Assembly (NCBI GenBank): GCA_041918675.1
Contig: JAYRVF010000004.1
Location: forward strand, 1-64,000
Length of the DNA stretch: 64,000 bases
From: SCUB01 sp041918675
Lineage (GTDB): Bacteria > Pseudomonadota > Alphaproteobacteria > Rhizobiales > Xanthobacteraceae
Direction of reading: 5' to 3'
The notes under the pieces: model-generated
Told to the model about the DNA's origin: nothing
Databases searched by the model: none
Seen by the model: the letters and a program-made list of their open reading frames with translations, nothing else
Shown: in pieces, positions 16,056 through 24,110 of the stretch
How positions within the stretch are numbered: position 1 is the stretch's first letter
Layout of the letters: each line of letters starts with the position of its first letter
Position numbers and translations under genes: made by a program

Positions 16056-17387
16056 CTAGCCGCCCTTCCCGATCTCCCTCATTCCGCCCATGTAGGGCCG
16101 CACCACGTCGGGCACCGCGATCGAGCCGTCCGCCTGCTGGTAGTTCTCGATCACCGCGATCAGCGCGCGGCCGACCGCGACGCCCGAGCCGTTGAGCGTG
16201 TGAACGTGGCGGACCTTGTTCGCCTTGTCGCGGTAGCGCGCGTTCATGCGCCGCGCCTGGAAATCGCCGCACACCGAGCAGGACGAAATCTCGCGATACG
16301 CGCCCTTGCCCTCGTTCTGGCCCGGCATCCACACCTCGATGTCGTAAGTCTTTTGCGAGGCGAAGCCCATGTCGCCGGTGCACAGGGTGACGACGCGATA
16401 ATGCAGGTCGAGCCGGCGCAGCACCTCCTCGGCGCAGGCGAGCATGCGCTCATGTTCGTCGCGCGAGGCCTCGGGCGTGGTGATGGAGACGAGCTCGACC
16501 TTGTTGAACTGGTGCTGGCGGATCATGCCGCGCGTGTCGCGTCCCGCCGCGCCCGCCTCGGCGCGAAAGCACGGCGTCATCGCCGTCATGCGGATGGGCA
16601 GTTGATCCTCGGCAAGGATGGATTCGCGCACGAGATTGGTCAGCGGTACTTCGGCGGTGGGGATGAGCCAGAAATTCTCCGCATTCAACGCAGCCGCCGC
16701 GATGTCCTCGCCCTTGGCGACAGCGAACTGATCCTCCCGAAACTTCGGCAATTGCGCGGTGCCGAACATAGCGTCGTCGCGCACCAGGATCGGCGGCGCG
16801 ATTTCCATATAGCCGTGCTCGGTGGTGTGCAGGTCGAGCATGAACTGCGCCAGCGCGCGCTCCATGCGGGCTAGGCCCTGCTTCAGCACCACGAAGCGCG
16901 CGCCGGAGAGTTTCGCCGCCGCCTCGAAATCCATCTGCCCCAGCGCCTCGCCGAGATCGAAATGCGGCTTGGGCGTGAAATCATAACTGCGCGGCGCGCC
17001 GAAGAGGTGATGCTGGACGTTGCCGTGCTCGTCCGCGCCGTCGGGCACGTCGTCGGCAGGCAAGTTCGGCACCCATGCCAAGGCATCGGCCAGATCGGCG
17101 TCGGCCTTTTTCGAAGCGGCCTCAAGCTCCGGCAGCTTGACCTTGAGCTCGGCGACCTCGGCCATCAGTGCGTCGCCGCGCGCGGCGTCCTTGGCCTTCT
17201 TCGCCTCGCCGATTTCCTTGGAAGCCGCGTTGCGCCGCGCCTGCGCCTGCTCGAAGGCCGTGATCGCCGCGCGCCGCGCGTCGTCGAGATCGATCAGCGC
17301 GCGCGCCTTGACCTGCTCGCCGGAACGTCGCCCCAGCGCATTGTCGAAAGCGTCGGCATTGTCGCGAATCCACTTGATGTCATGCAT
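16056..17387 (-). CDS. serS: Seryl-tRNA synthetase
   Basis: The 443-residue class II synthetase charges tRNA-Ser. It has the N-terminal long coiled-coil arm (about 25-105, rich in K/E/A), motif 2 FRAEAGAAGRDTRGMIRQHQF, and motif 3 GSGVAVGRALIAVIENYQ near the C-terminus. Length is normal. It lies 75 bases downstream of tatC and upstream of surE on the same strand, the usual Hyphomicrobiales order. Confidence 0.97.
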   Translation of the reverse strand: MHDIKWIRDNADAFDNALGRRSGEQVKARALIDLDDARRAAITAFEQAQARRNAASKEIGEAKKAKDAARGDALMAEVAELKVKLPELEAASKKADADLADALAWVPNLPADDVPDGADEHGNVQHHLFGAPRSYDFTPKPHFDLGEALGQMDFEAAAKLSGARFVVLKQGLARMERALAQFMLDLHTTEHGYMEIAPPILVRDDAMFGTAQLPKFREDQFAVAKGEDIAAAALNAENFWLIPTAEVPLTNLVRESILAEDQLPIRMTAMTPCFRAEAGAAGRDTRGMIRQHQFNKVELVSITTPEASRDEHERMLACAEEVLRRLDLHYRVVTLCTGDMGFASQKTYDIEVWMPGQNEGKGAYREISSCSVCGDFQARRMNARYRDKANKVRHVHTLNGSGVAVGRALIAVIENYQQADGSIAVPDVVRPYMGGMREIGKGG

Positions 17388-17462
17388 GGCTCAGTCCCGG
17401 CGCGCCGCGCGCGAATCGGCGTTTGAATGGAAGCGATGTTACTTGAATGGTCGGCGGGCGGC

Positions 17463-18269
17463 TCACGGCGAGGATGTCGGCGCGGCGGCGGTCTCGGCGG
17501 GTTTGGCCCGCGCCGCCGCCTTCTTCTCGACGAAAGCCACGGCGTAGATCGAGCCTTCGTAAAGCGCCATCAGCGGCAGCGCGAGCGACATCTGGCTGAT
17601 GACATCGGGCGGGGTCAGCACGGCGGCGATAACGAAGGCGCCGACGATGAAATAGCGCCGCTTCTCGCGCAGCGTCCGCTCGGTGATGACGCCGATCCGC
17701 CCGAGCAGCGTCAGGATCACCGGAAGCTGGAAGGCGATGCCGAAGGCGAAGACCAGCGACATCATCAGCGAGAGATATTCGCCGACCTTGGGCAACAGCG
17801 CGATCTGGGCGTCGGTCCCCGGCCCGATCTGCTGCATGCCGAGCGAAAAGCGCACCAGCATCGGCAGCACGACGAAATAGACCAGCAGCGCGCCGAGAAC
17901 GAAGAATAGCGGCGTGGCGACGAGGTAAGGCACGAAGGCGTTGCGCTCGTGGCGATAAAGGCCCGGCGCGACGAACATGTAGATCTGCGCCGCCACCACC
18001 GGAAATGACAGGAACGCCGCGCCGAACAGCGCGAGCTTGAGCTGGGTGATGAAATATTCCAGCAGCGCGGTGTAGATGAATTTCGAATTTTCCGGCCCGG
18101 CGATCCAGACGAACGGCCACACCAGCACGTTGTAGATCTGCTTGGCGAAGAAGAAGCAGAGGATGAAGGCGACGCCAAAGGCAAGGAGCGCCTTGATGAG
18201 CCGCGCGCGCAGCTCGATCAGGTGATCCATCAGCGGCGCCTTGCTGGCCTCGATGTCGTCCTGGCTCAT
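17463..18269 (-). CDS. tatC: Sec-independent protein translocase TatC
   Basis: A 268-residue inner-membrane protein with six predicted helices. Its N-terminal region MDHLIELRARLIKALLAF contains the HL.ELR segment that recognises twin-arginine signal peptides, and FxxPG-type loops follow. With TatB it forms the receptor for folded exported proteins. Its ATG overlaps the tatB stop by four bases, showing translational coupling. The C-terminal 20 residues are alanine/lysine-rich and cytoplasmic. Confidence 0.96.
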   Translation of the reverse strand: MSQDDIEASKAPLMDHLIELRARLIKALLAFGVAFILCFFFAKQIYNVLVWPFVWIAGPENSKFIYTALLEYFITQLKLALFGAAFLSFPVVAAQIYMFVAPGLYRHERNAFVPYLVATPLFFVLGALLVYFVVLPMLVRFSLGMQQIGPGTDAQIALLPKVGEYLSLMMSLVFAFGIAFQLPVILTLLGRIGVITERTLREKRRYFIVGAFVIAAVLTPPDVISQMSLALPLMALYEGSIYAVAFVEKKAAARAKPAETAAAPTSSP

Positions 18270-18901
18270 GACGGACGCCCCTCGCCCGCGACGTTCGCGC
18301 CCGCGACGGGTTCGGCCGTGCCTGCCGCGACCGGCGCCGCGTCCTCGCGCGGCGGCGGGGCCTCCGGCGCGACCTCCCTGACGATTTCCGTCTCGGGATG
18401 CGGCGGATATTCGCTCGCCTCCTCGGCAACCGGCTCCGGCGTGAATTCCGGCATGGCTTGCGGCACGACTTGCGGGCGCAGATGCGAGGGCGGCGAGGAA
18501 TGCGCGGACATCTCGTTGGCCGGATCGACCGGCGGCGGGATCCAAGCCGGCGCGGTCGCATCGAGCCCCGCGTCCGCCGCGGTGAGCGTCCCCTCGCGCA
18601 TCTCGGGGGGCAGGCCCGCCTTCAACGAATCCTCGACCTCCTTTTGCAGCGTCGAGATCGGCTTGGTGATGTCGAGGTCGCCGGCCGACTTCGACACGTC
18701 GTCGAATTCCTTCTTCAGGTCGGCGAGCTCGGCCTCGCGCATCGCCTCGCGGAACTGGCCCTGAAACTCCGCCGCCATATGGCGCGCCTTGGCCATCCAC
18801 TGCCCGACCATGCGCAGGACGCCCGGAAGCTCCTTCGGCCCGATGGCAATCAACGCCACCACGCCGATGAGCAGCATCTCGCCCCAGCTTATGTCGAACA
18901 T
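18266..18901 (-). CDS. tatB: Sec-independent protein translocase TatB
   Basis: A 211-residue protein with the TatB start MFDISWGEMLLIGVVALIAIGPKELP: one short membrane helix, the GPKELP hinge, then an amphipathic helix (about 28-60). The tail (about 90-211) is long, acidic and proline/alanine-rich. TatB partners TatC in substrate recognition. The gene is in the order tatA-tatB-tatC and overlaps tatC by four bases. Confidence 0.95.
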   Translation of the reverse strand: MFDISWGEMLLIGVVALIAIGPKELPGVLRMVGQWMAKARHMAAEFQGQFREAMREAELADLKKEFDDVSKSAGDLDITKPISTLQKEVEDSLKAGLPPEMREGTLTAADAGLDATAPAWIPPPVDPANEMSAHSSPPSHLRPQVVPQAMPEFTPEPVAEEASEYPPHPETEIVREVAPEAPPPREDAAPVAAGTAEPVAGANVAGEGRPS

Positions 18902-18994
18902 CGATGAACCCGCATGCGCGTATGACCGGATGTTGCGCGCGCCGCGCCCTCGGTCAGGAAAGGCAGCCGGACCCGCGCGACCTGCTTGGCCCGG

Positions 18995-19240
18995 TCAGCT
19001 TGCCTTGGTGCCGACGTCGGCCTGCCGGCTCTGCGCGGGCGGGGCCGACTGCTCGATCGTCTTCACGGGGTCGGGCTTGGCCTGGGCGGTCTTGTCGTCG
19101 TCGGGCTGCATACCCTTCTTGAAGGCCTTGATGCCCTCGGCGACGTCGCCCATGAGGCTCGACAGCTTGCCGCGCCCGCCGAACAGCAGAAGCACAACCG
19201 CCAGAACCACCAACCAATGCCAAATGCTCATCGAACCCAT
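18995..19240 (-). CDS. tatA: Sec-independent protein translocase TatA
   Basis: An 81-residue protein, MGSMSIWHWLVVLAVVLLLFGGRGKLSSLMG: short membrane helix (about 5-20), FG hinge, then the amphipathic helix with GIKAFKKGM. TatA oligomers form the Tat passage. ATG 19240 was chosen because GGAGG lies eight bases upstream; a longer GTG start at 19255 would put that site inside the coding region. First gene of tatABC, 93 bases before tatB. Confidence 0.95.
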   Translation of the reverse strand: MGSMSIWHWLVVLAVVLLLFGGRGKLSSLMGDVAEGIKAFKKGMQPDDDKTAQAKPDPVKTIEQSAPPAQSRQADVGTKAS

Positions 19241-19452
19241 CCGGCCGTCCTCCACACATCAGCCCGGCGTCCGTCCGGGACCTCTGGGGTCAAACTAGGC
19301 GGACGGGGTGGCAAAAACAAGGACTTGCGCGGCGAGGAAGCCGCGGCCTGGCCGCATGGTTGATGGGGCAAATTGCCTCGCGGGAAGCGCGCGGATAAGG
19401 CCGAATGCCGCCCGGCTGGCGTCCCAGACCCGGCGACGCGCGGGCGATGGCC

Positions 19453-20310
19453 TCAGTCCTTTTCGCCCTCTTCCGCCTCCCCGGTTTCCGCGAGGCCGGT
19501 CTCCGGCATCTCGGTCTCTGGAACGTCGGTCTCCGACGCGTCGACGGCGGCCGTCTCGGCGGCGCCCTCGGCCGGAAACTCTTCGGCGAGCTCCACGGGA
19601 CCCTCGGCCTCCGCACCCGAGACCAAGGTGAGTTCGAGCTCGCCCGGCTCCAGCGGATCCTCGTCGTCCCGCAACGCCGCATCGTCCGACGGCGTCGGCA
19701 CCTTGAAACCCGAGGGAAGCCGATCGTCGAGCAGCCCGGCGCCCTTGAGTTCCTCAAGGCCCGGCAGGTCGGTCAACGCCTCCAGTCCGAATTGCGACAG
19801 GAAGTCGGGAGTCGTGCCGAAGGTGAGCGGCCGGCCCGGCGTCTTGCGACGGCCGCGCGGCTTGATCCAGCCGGTTTCCAAGAGCACGTCGAGCGTACCC
19901 TTGGACGTCGTGACGCCCCGGATCTCCTCGATCTCGGTGCGCGTCACCGGCTGATGATAGGCGATGATGGCCAACGTCTCGATCGCGGCGCGCGAGAGCT
20001 TGCGCGTCTCGGTGGTCTCCCGCGTCATCAGCCAGGCCAGATCGGTCGCCGTGCGGAAAGTCCACTTGCCGCCGATGCGCACGAGATTGACGCCCCGCTC
20101 CGCGTAATCGGACCGCAGACGCGCGAGCGCCTCGTTCACGTCGATGCCGGCGGGAAGCCTGCGCGCGAGCGTGGCCGCGTCGAGCGGTTCGGAGGCGGCG
20201 AACAGCATCGCTTCCAGGAGCCGCAATTCCTCGGCGCGCGCCGCGGGAGCCGCCTCCGCGTCGTTGGCGCCGACCAATGAGACGATCCGATTTTCCGCTC
20301 GATTGGCCAT
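19453..20310 (-). CDS. scpB: Segregation and condensation protein ScpB
   Basis: A 285-residue kleisin-interacting protein. The winged-helix pair of ScpB covers about residues 20-190 (RLLEAMLFAASEPL, AIETLAIIAYHQPVTRTEIEEIRG, LLETGWIKPRGRR..PGRPLTFGTT). A long acidic tail (about 215-285) repeats ET/PE motifs. With ScpA and SMC it compacts and segregates chromosomes. ATG 20310 follows GGAG at good spacing. scpA lies 21 bases upstream. Confidence 0.95.
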   Translation of the reverse strand: MANRAENRIVSLVGANDAEAAPAARAEELRLLEAMLFAASEPLDAATLARRLPAGIDVNEALARLRSDYAERGVNLVRIGGKWTFRTATDLAWLMTRETTETRKLSRAAIETLAIIAYHQPVTRTEIEEIRGVTTSKGTLDVLLETGWIKPRGRRKTPGRPLTFGTTPDFLSQFGLEALTDLPGLEELKGAGLLDDRLPSGFKVPTPSDDAALRDDEDPLEPGELELTLVSGAEAEGPVELAEEFPAEGAAETAAVDASETDVPETEMPETGLAETGEAEEGEKD

Positions 20311-20331
20311 CTCGTGCTCTCCTTCTTCCAC

Positions 20332-21165
20332 TTACTCGGCCGTTGCTTCGCCATTGCCGCTCGCGGCGGTCGCGCCCAAGGGCGCGCGCTTGCGGACAAA
20401 CAGCGGGGCAAACGGCTCCTTCTGATGCAACTCGGCATGCCCCTCGCGCACGAGTTCGAGCGCGGCGGCGAAACTCGAGGCGAATACGGTCGCCGCCTGC
20501 GCCGGTTCGACGACATAGGCGATGAGAAACTCGTCGAGGCGGCTCCAGTCCTCGGAAATGCCGACGAGGCGGTCGAGCGCGGCGCGCGCTTCGGCGAGCG
20601 ACCACACGGTCCGCTTGGCGAAACGCACGGTCGCGAGCACGCGATGCTGGCGCTGCACCGCGTAGGCGCGCAACAGGTCGTAGAGCGTGGCGGTGAATTT
20701 CGGATGCCTGATCTCGGCGATCGCCTCAGGCTGCCCGCGCCCGAACACGTCGCGGCCGAGCTGCGGGCGCGTCATCAGCCGGCTCGCCCCCTCGCGGATC
20801 GCCTCGAGGCGGCGCAAACGATTGGCGAGCGCGAGCGCCATCTCCTCCGCGCTCGGCCCGTCGAGCGCTTGCGGCTCGGGAATGAGCAGGCGCGACTTGA
20901 GAAAGGCGAGCCACGCCGCCATCACCAGATAGTCGGCGGCCAGCTCCAGGCGCAGCTTGCGCGCGGCCTCGATGAATTTGAGATACTGGTCGGCGAGCGC
21001 GACGATCGAAATCTTGTGCAGGTCGACCTTCTGGTGGCGGGCGAGCGTCAGCAACAGGTCAAGCGGCCCCTCGAAGCCCTCGACATCGACGGTCAGCGCG
21101 GGCTCGTCCGGCGAAAGATCGCGGATCGCGTGCCCCGTCTCGAATGACAGAACCTCGGCGCTCAT
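20332..21165 (-). CDS. scpA: Segregation and condensation protein ScpA
   Basis: A 277-residue kleisin with the N-terminal block VDVEGFEGPLDLLLTLARH (about 24-42) and C-terminal winged helix. It bridges SMC heads together with ScpB. The start overlaps the nagZ stop by four bases, suggesting translational coupling in an operon nagZ-scpA-scpB that leads into tatABC. Confidence 0.95.
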   Translation of the reverse strand: MSAEVLSFETGHAIRDLSPDEPALTVDVEGFEGPLDLLLTLARHQKVDLHKISIVALADQYLKFIEAARKLRLELAADYLVMAAWLAFLKSRLLIPEPQALDGPSAEEMALALANRLRRLEAIREGASRLMTRPQLGRDVFGRGQPEAIAEIRHPKFTATLYDLLRAYAVQRQHRVLATVRFAKRTVWSLAEARAALDRLVGISEDWSRLDEFLIAYVVEPAQAATVFASSFAAALELVREGHAELHQKEPFAPLFVRKRAPLGATAASGNGEATAE

Positions 21166-22196
21166 GCGGTGAGTTCTCCCCAGCCGACCCGAACCACGGC
21201 TTCATTGAAAGCGGCGCGCGCGACCTTGCGATCGAACGGACGCGGCGCGCGGCGGGCCGAAAGAGCCGCCCCGGCGCGCTCCCCCGCGCGGCCGGAAAGC
21301 GGCGGCGCGTTTTCCGCGACCTCGCGCATCTCCTCCATCCGGCCGTTGCAGTGGAGCACCACGTCGCAGCCGGCCGCGAGCGCGGCCCTGGCGCGTTCCG
21401 CGATGGACCCGGACAGCGCGTTCATCGAGACATCGTCGCTCATCAGCAATCCGTCGAATCCGATCGTGCCGCGAATCACGCGGACGATCATTGTCGCAGA
21501 TGTCGTCGCCGGTTGGATGGGATCGATCGCGCTAAACACAACATGCGCGGTCATCGCCATCGGCAGGTCGGCGAGCGCGCGGAAGGCGGCGAAATCGACG
21601 CGGGCGAGTTCGGCCTCGGCGGTATCCACCACCGGAAGTCCGAGATGACTGTCGGCGTTGGCGCGGCCGTGGCCGGGAATGTGCTTGAGAACCGGCAGCA
21701 CGCCGCCTTCGGCAAGGCCCTCGGCGACCGCGCGCGCGATCGCGGCGACCTTGCCCGGCGTGGTGCCATAGGCGCGATCGCCGATAATGGGATCGGAGCC
21801 CGCGACCGGCACGTCCGCGAGAGGCAGGCAGTCGACCGTGATGCCGAGGCTCGCCAGATCATCCGCGATCAGCCGCGCCCCGAGCCGGGCGGCCGCGACG
21901 CCCGCGCCCTGGTCGAGGTCATAAAGCGCGCCGTAGACGGCGCCCGGCGGATAGGCCGGCCAGATCGGGGGCGATAGCCGCTGCACCCGTCCGCCTTCCT
22001 GGTCAATCAGGATCGGAGCTTCACCGGATTCGAGAATAGCCCGTATTTCGCGCACCAGTTCAGCGACTTGGTTCTTGTCGACGATATTTCGCTTGAAAAG
22101 AATCGCGCCCCAGGGCCGCGTTTCACGCAGGAACGCCTTTTCCTCGCCCGACAGCGAAGTCCCCGAAATTCCGGTGATAAAGGCGCGCGCCGTCAT
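21162..22196 (-). CDS. nagZ: Beta-N-acetylhexosaminidase, peptidoglycan recycling
   Basis: The 344-residue glycoside hydrolase family 3 enzyme removes N-acetylglucosamine from recycled muropeptides in the cytoplasm. Diagnostic are KHIPGHGRANADSHLGLP (catalytic His/Asp loop) and MSDDVSMNAL with the nucleophile Asp. An N-terminal IDQEGGRVQRL is also typical. Length is normal. It overlaps scpA by four bases and follows the SPOR-domain gene, forming an envelope-linked operon. Confidence 0.95.
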   Translation of the reverse strand: MTARAFITGISGTSLSGEEKAFLRETRPWGAILFKRNIVDKNQVAELVREIRAILESGEAPILIDQEGGRVQRLSPPIWPAYPPGAVYGALYDLDQGAGVAAARLGARLIADDLASLGITVDCLPLADVPVAGSDPIIGDRAYGTTPGKVAAIARAVAEGLAEGGVLPVLKHIPGHGRANADSHLGLPVVDTAEAELARVDFAAFRALADLPMAMTAHVVFSAIDPIQPATTSATMIVRVIRGTIGFDGLLMSDDVSMNALSGSIAERARAALAAGCDVVLHCNGRMEEMREVAENAPPLSGRAGERAGAALSARRAPRPFDRKVARAAFNEAVVRVGWGELTA

Positions 22197-22353
22197 CCAT
22201 GCCGATTAGCCCGCGCCTTGCGCGCGGGTCAAGAATCGCCCCTTGGCGCGGGGGAGCCCTCCGGGCTCGCTTCCGCGCGGCGGATCGCGTTTAAGCAATT
22301 GAAATGGCGTGAAATATTGACCGAGCGCGAAATTCGGCTGGCCGGATTATGCA

Positions 22354-23958
22354 CTAGTTTCTTTGGACGACGCACTGACCGCCGGCCGATTTCAGGTCGG
22401 AACAGAAGCGCGAGGCGTCATCCGAACCGGAGAACGGGCCGACGACCGCGCGGAAGTAGACGCCCTTGTCGCCGAGGTCGACGCGTTTGATCGTGGCGCT
22501 GCGCGAGCCGAGCACCGACGGGAACTTGCCCTGAAGCATCCGGAAGGACGCTTGCGCGTCCTGCTCGCTGCGCTGGGAGGAGACCTGAACCACGTAACCT
22601 CCCGCCGACGCGGCGGGACTGGGGACGGCCGCCGTCTGCTGCTGGGCGCGGGCCGACGTCGGTCGTTGCGGCGAGAGCTGCATGGGCGCGTTGTTGCCCT
22701 GCGGCTCGGCATCGTCTTGCGGCACGGGTCGCGCGGCCATGCGCGGTGCGGGTTGCTGCGCGGGCGGCGGCACGGCCTGGACCGGCGGCGGTGACGAAGA
22801 CGGGGTTGGCGTCACCGAGGCCTGCCCCTGCTCGTTGCCGCGAATCGCGACGGTGCGCACGCGCTTTGGCTGATCGGCGGCGGCCTTTCCGGTCGGAGGC
22901 TGCGAGAACGACGGAGGGGCCGCGGCCTGACGTTCGGCCGGCGGCGGAGGATTCGTGTTCGGTTGGTTGAGCGGCGGGAACACGACGCGCGGCTCGGGCC
23001 GCGCCACCTGGTTCACGTCGACCGGCTGCTCCTCGCGCGAAATGATCCGCTCGGGCGCGCCCACGCCTCCCACCCTGTCCTGAATGGGCTTGGACGATCC
23101 CTCGCCAGTGGGCACGGCCGCCGGAACAACCTTGGTCGGCGCATTGTCGGCCTTGATCACCGGCGGCTCGCCGCCGCGCGGCGCGGCCACGTAATTGCGG
23201 TAGCCATAGGCGCCCGCGGTTCCGACCACGGCGAGCATCAAGACGCCCGCGACCGCGAGCATCTTGCCGCGTCGCGGACGACCGACATCGTTTTCACGCT
23301 CGTCATAGGCCGGCTCCCCGTAGGGGTCGACCTCGTCATCGGCGTAACGGCCGGGACCACCATCGCCGCCGCGCGGCGGCGCGGTTTCGCCGGGGCGGGC
23401 CCCGTAGAGCACGTCATCATAGGGCGACGCGCCCGGCGCGCCCTGTGCCTGTCGGTCATGGCCGGCGTAATCGCCCGCGCCGCGATCATCGGCGCGCGCG
23501 GAGCGATAGTCCGCTCCGCCGCCATGCCCGTAATCCATCGCGGGACCACCTCTGTAATCCGTCTCGGGATAGGATCCCTCGTGCGACCCGCGCGGGCGAT
23601 AGCCCTCCGCGCGCGCGCCGAAATCATCCGGATAATCGTCCGCCGCCGGCGAGCCGTAGGCCTGCTGGTTCCTGTTCGCGGATGTGAGCCATGATGGAAT
23701 CGGCTGCTCGTCGCGCCCGGTCGCCGCCGCGCGCGGAATTTCGTCCCGTCCCGGAGCCAGCGGATGTCGCGCGCGCGTGTCGGCCTGCTGGGCCGGACGA
23801 TTCGCGCGGCCAAATTCCTCGAACGGATCGGTCTGCCCGATCAGCCGCGCGAGCTCGGACAAGGGATCGGACTCATCGCGCGCGCCCGGGCGCCGGGATC
23901 CGCGAGGATCCTCGTCGTCACCCGCCGCGAACGGCCGATCTTGAAATCGTCCCGCCAT
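22354..23958 (-). CDS. SPOR domain-containing membrane protein
   Basis: A 534-residue bitopic protein: a cytoplasmic, acidic, Gly/Tyr/Arg-rich disordered region (1-230), one membrane helix (about 232-252), a proline/glutamine-rich periplasmic linker, and a C-terminal SPOR domain (about 453-534, GGYVVQVSSQRSEQDAQASF to CVVQRN). SPOR domains bind septal peptidoglycan stripped of stem peptides, so a role in division or envelope maintenance is likely. ATG 23958 was chosen; an upstream TTG would add eight residues. Located between argS and nagZ. Confidence 0.9.
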   Translation of the reverse strand: MAGRFQDRPFAAGDDEDPRGSRRPGARDESDPLSELARLIGQTDPFEEFGRANRPAQQADTRARHPLAPGRDEIPRAAATGRDEQPIPSWLTSANRNQQAYGSPAADDYPDDFGARAEGYRPRGSHEGSYPETDYRGGPAMDYGHGGGADYRSARADDRGAGDYAGHDRQAQGAPGASPYDDVLYGARPGETAPPRGGDGGPGRYADDEVDPYGEPAYDERENDVGRPRRGKMLAVAGVLMLAVVGTAGAYGYRNYVAAPRGGEPPVIKADNAPTKVVPAAVPTGEGSSKPIQDRVGGVGAPERIISREEQPVDVNQVARPEPRVVFPPLNQPNTNPPPPAERQAAAPPSFSQPPTGKAAADQPKRVRTVAIRGNEQGQASVTPTPSSSPPPVQAVPPPAQQPAPRMAARPVPQDDAEPQGNNAPMQLSPQRPTSARAQQQTAAVPSPAASAGGYVVQVSSQRSEQDAQASFRMLQGKFPSVLGSRSATIKRVDLGDKGVYFRAVVGPFSGSDDASRFCSDLKSAGGQCVVQRN

Positions 23959-23986
23959 CGCCGCCGTACCCGATCCCTCCAATCCG

Positions 23987-24015
23987 CGTCGAATTCGACA
24001 GCATCAAATTCGACG
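23987..24015. promoter_or_regulatory. Inverted repeat upstream of the SPOR gene
   Basis: Arms CGTCGAATT (23987-23995) and AATTCGACG (24007-24015) are perfect inverted repeats with an 11-base spacer; the left arm also starts a 12-base palindrome GTCGAATTCGAC (23989-24000). It lies 29 bases upstream of the SPOR gene start, so it could be an operator or an mRNA stem-loop. The binding factor is unknown. Confidence 0.4.
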
Positions 24016-24110
24016 GTGATTTCGTGATTGAGGTTCGCGAAGCCTCGGCGCCGCCAATATGCATGGCGGTCACCTTGCCCGACCAACCGACACCCCCGCG
24101 CCTTCCCCCA

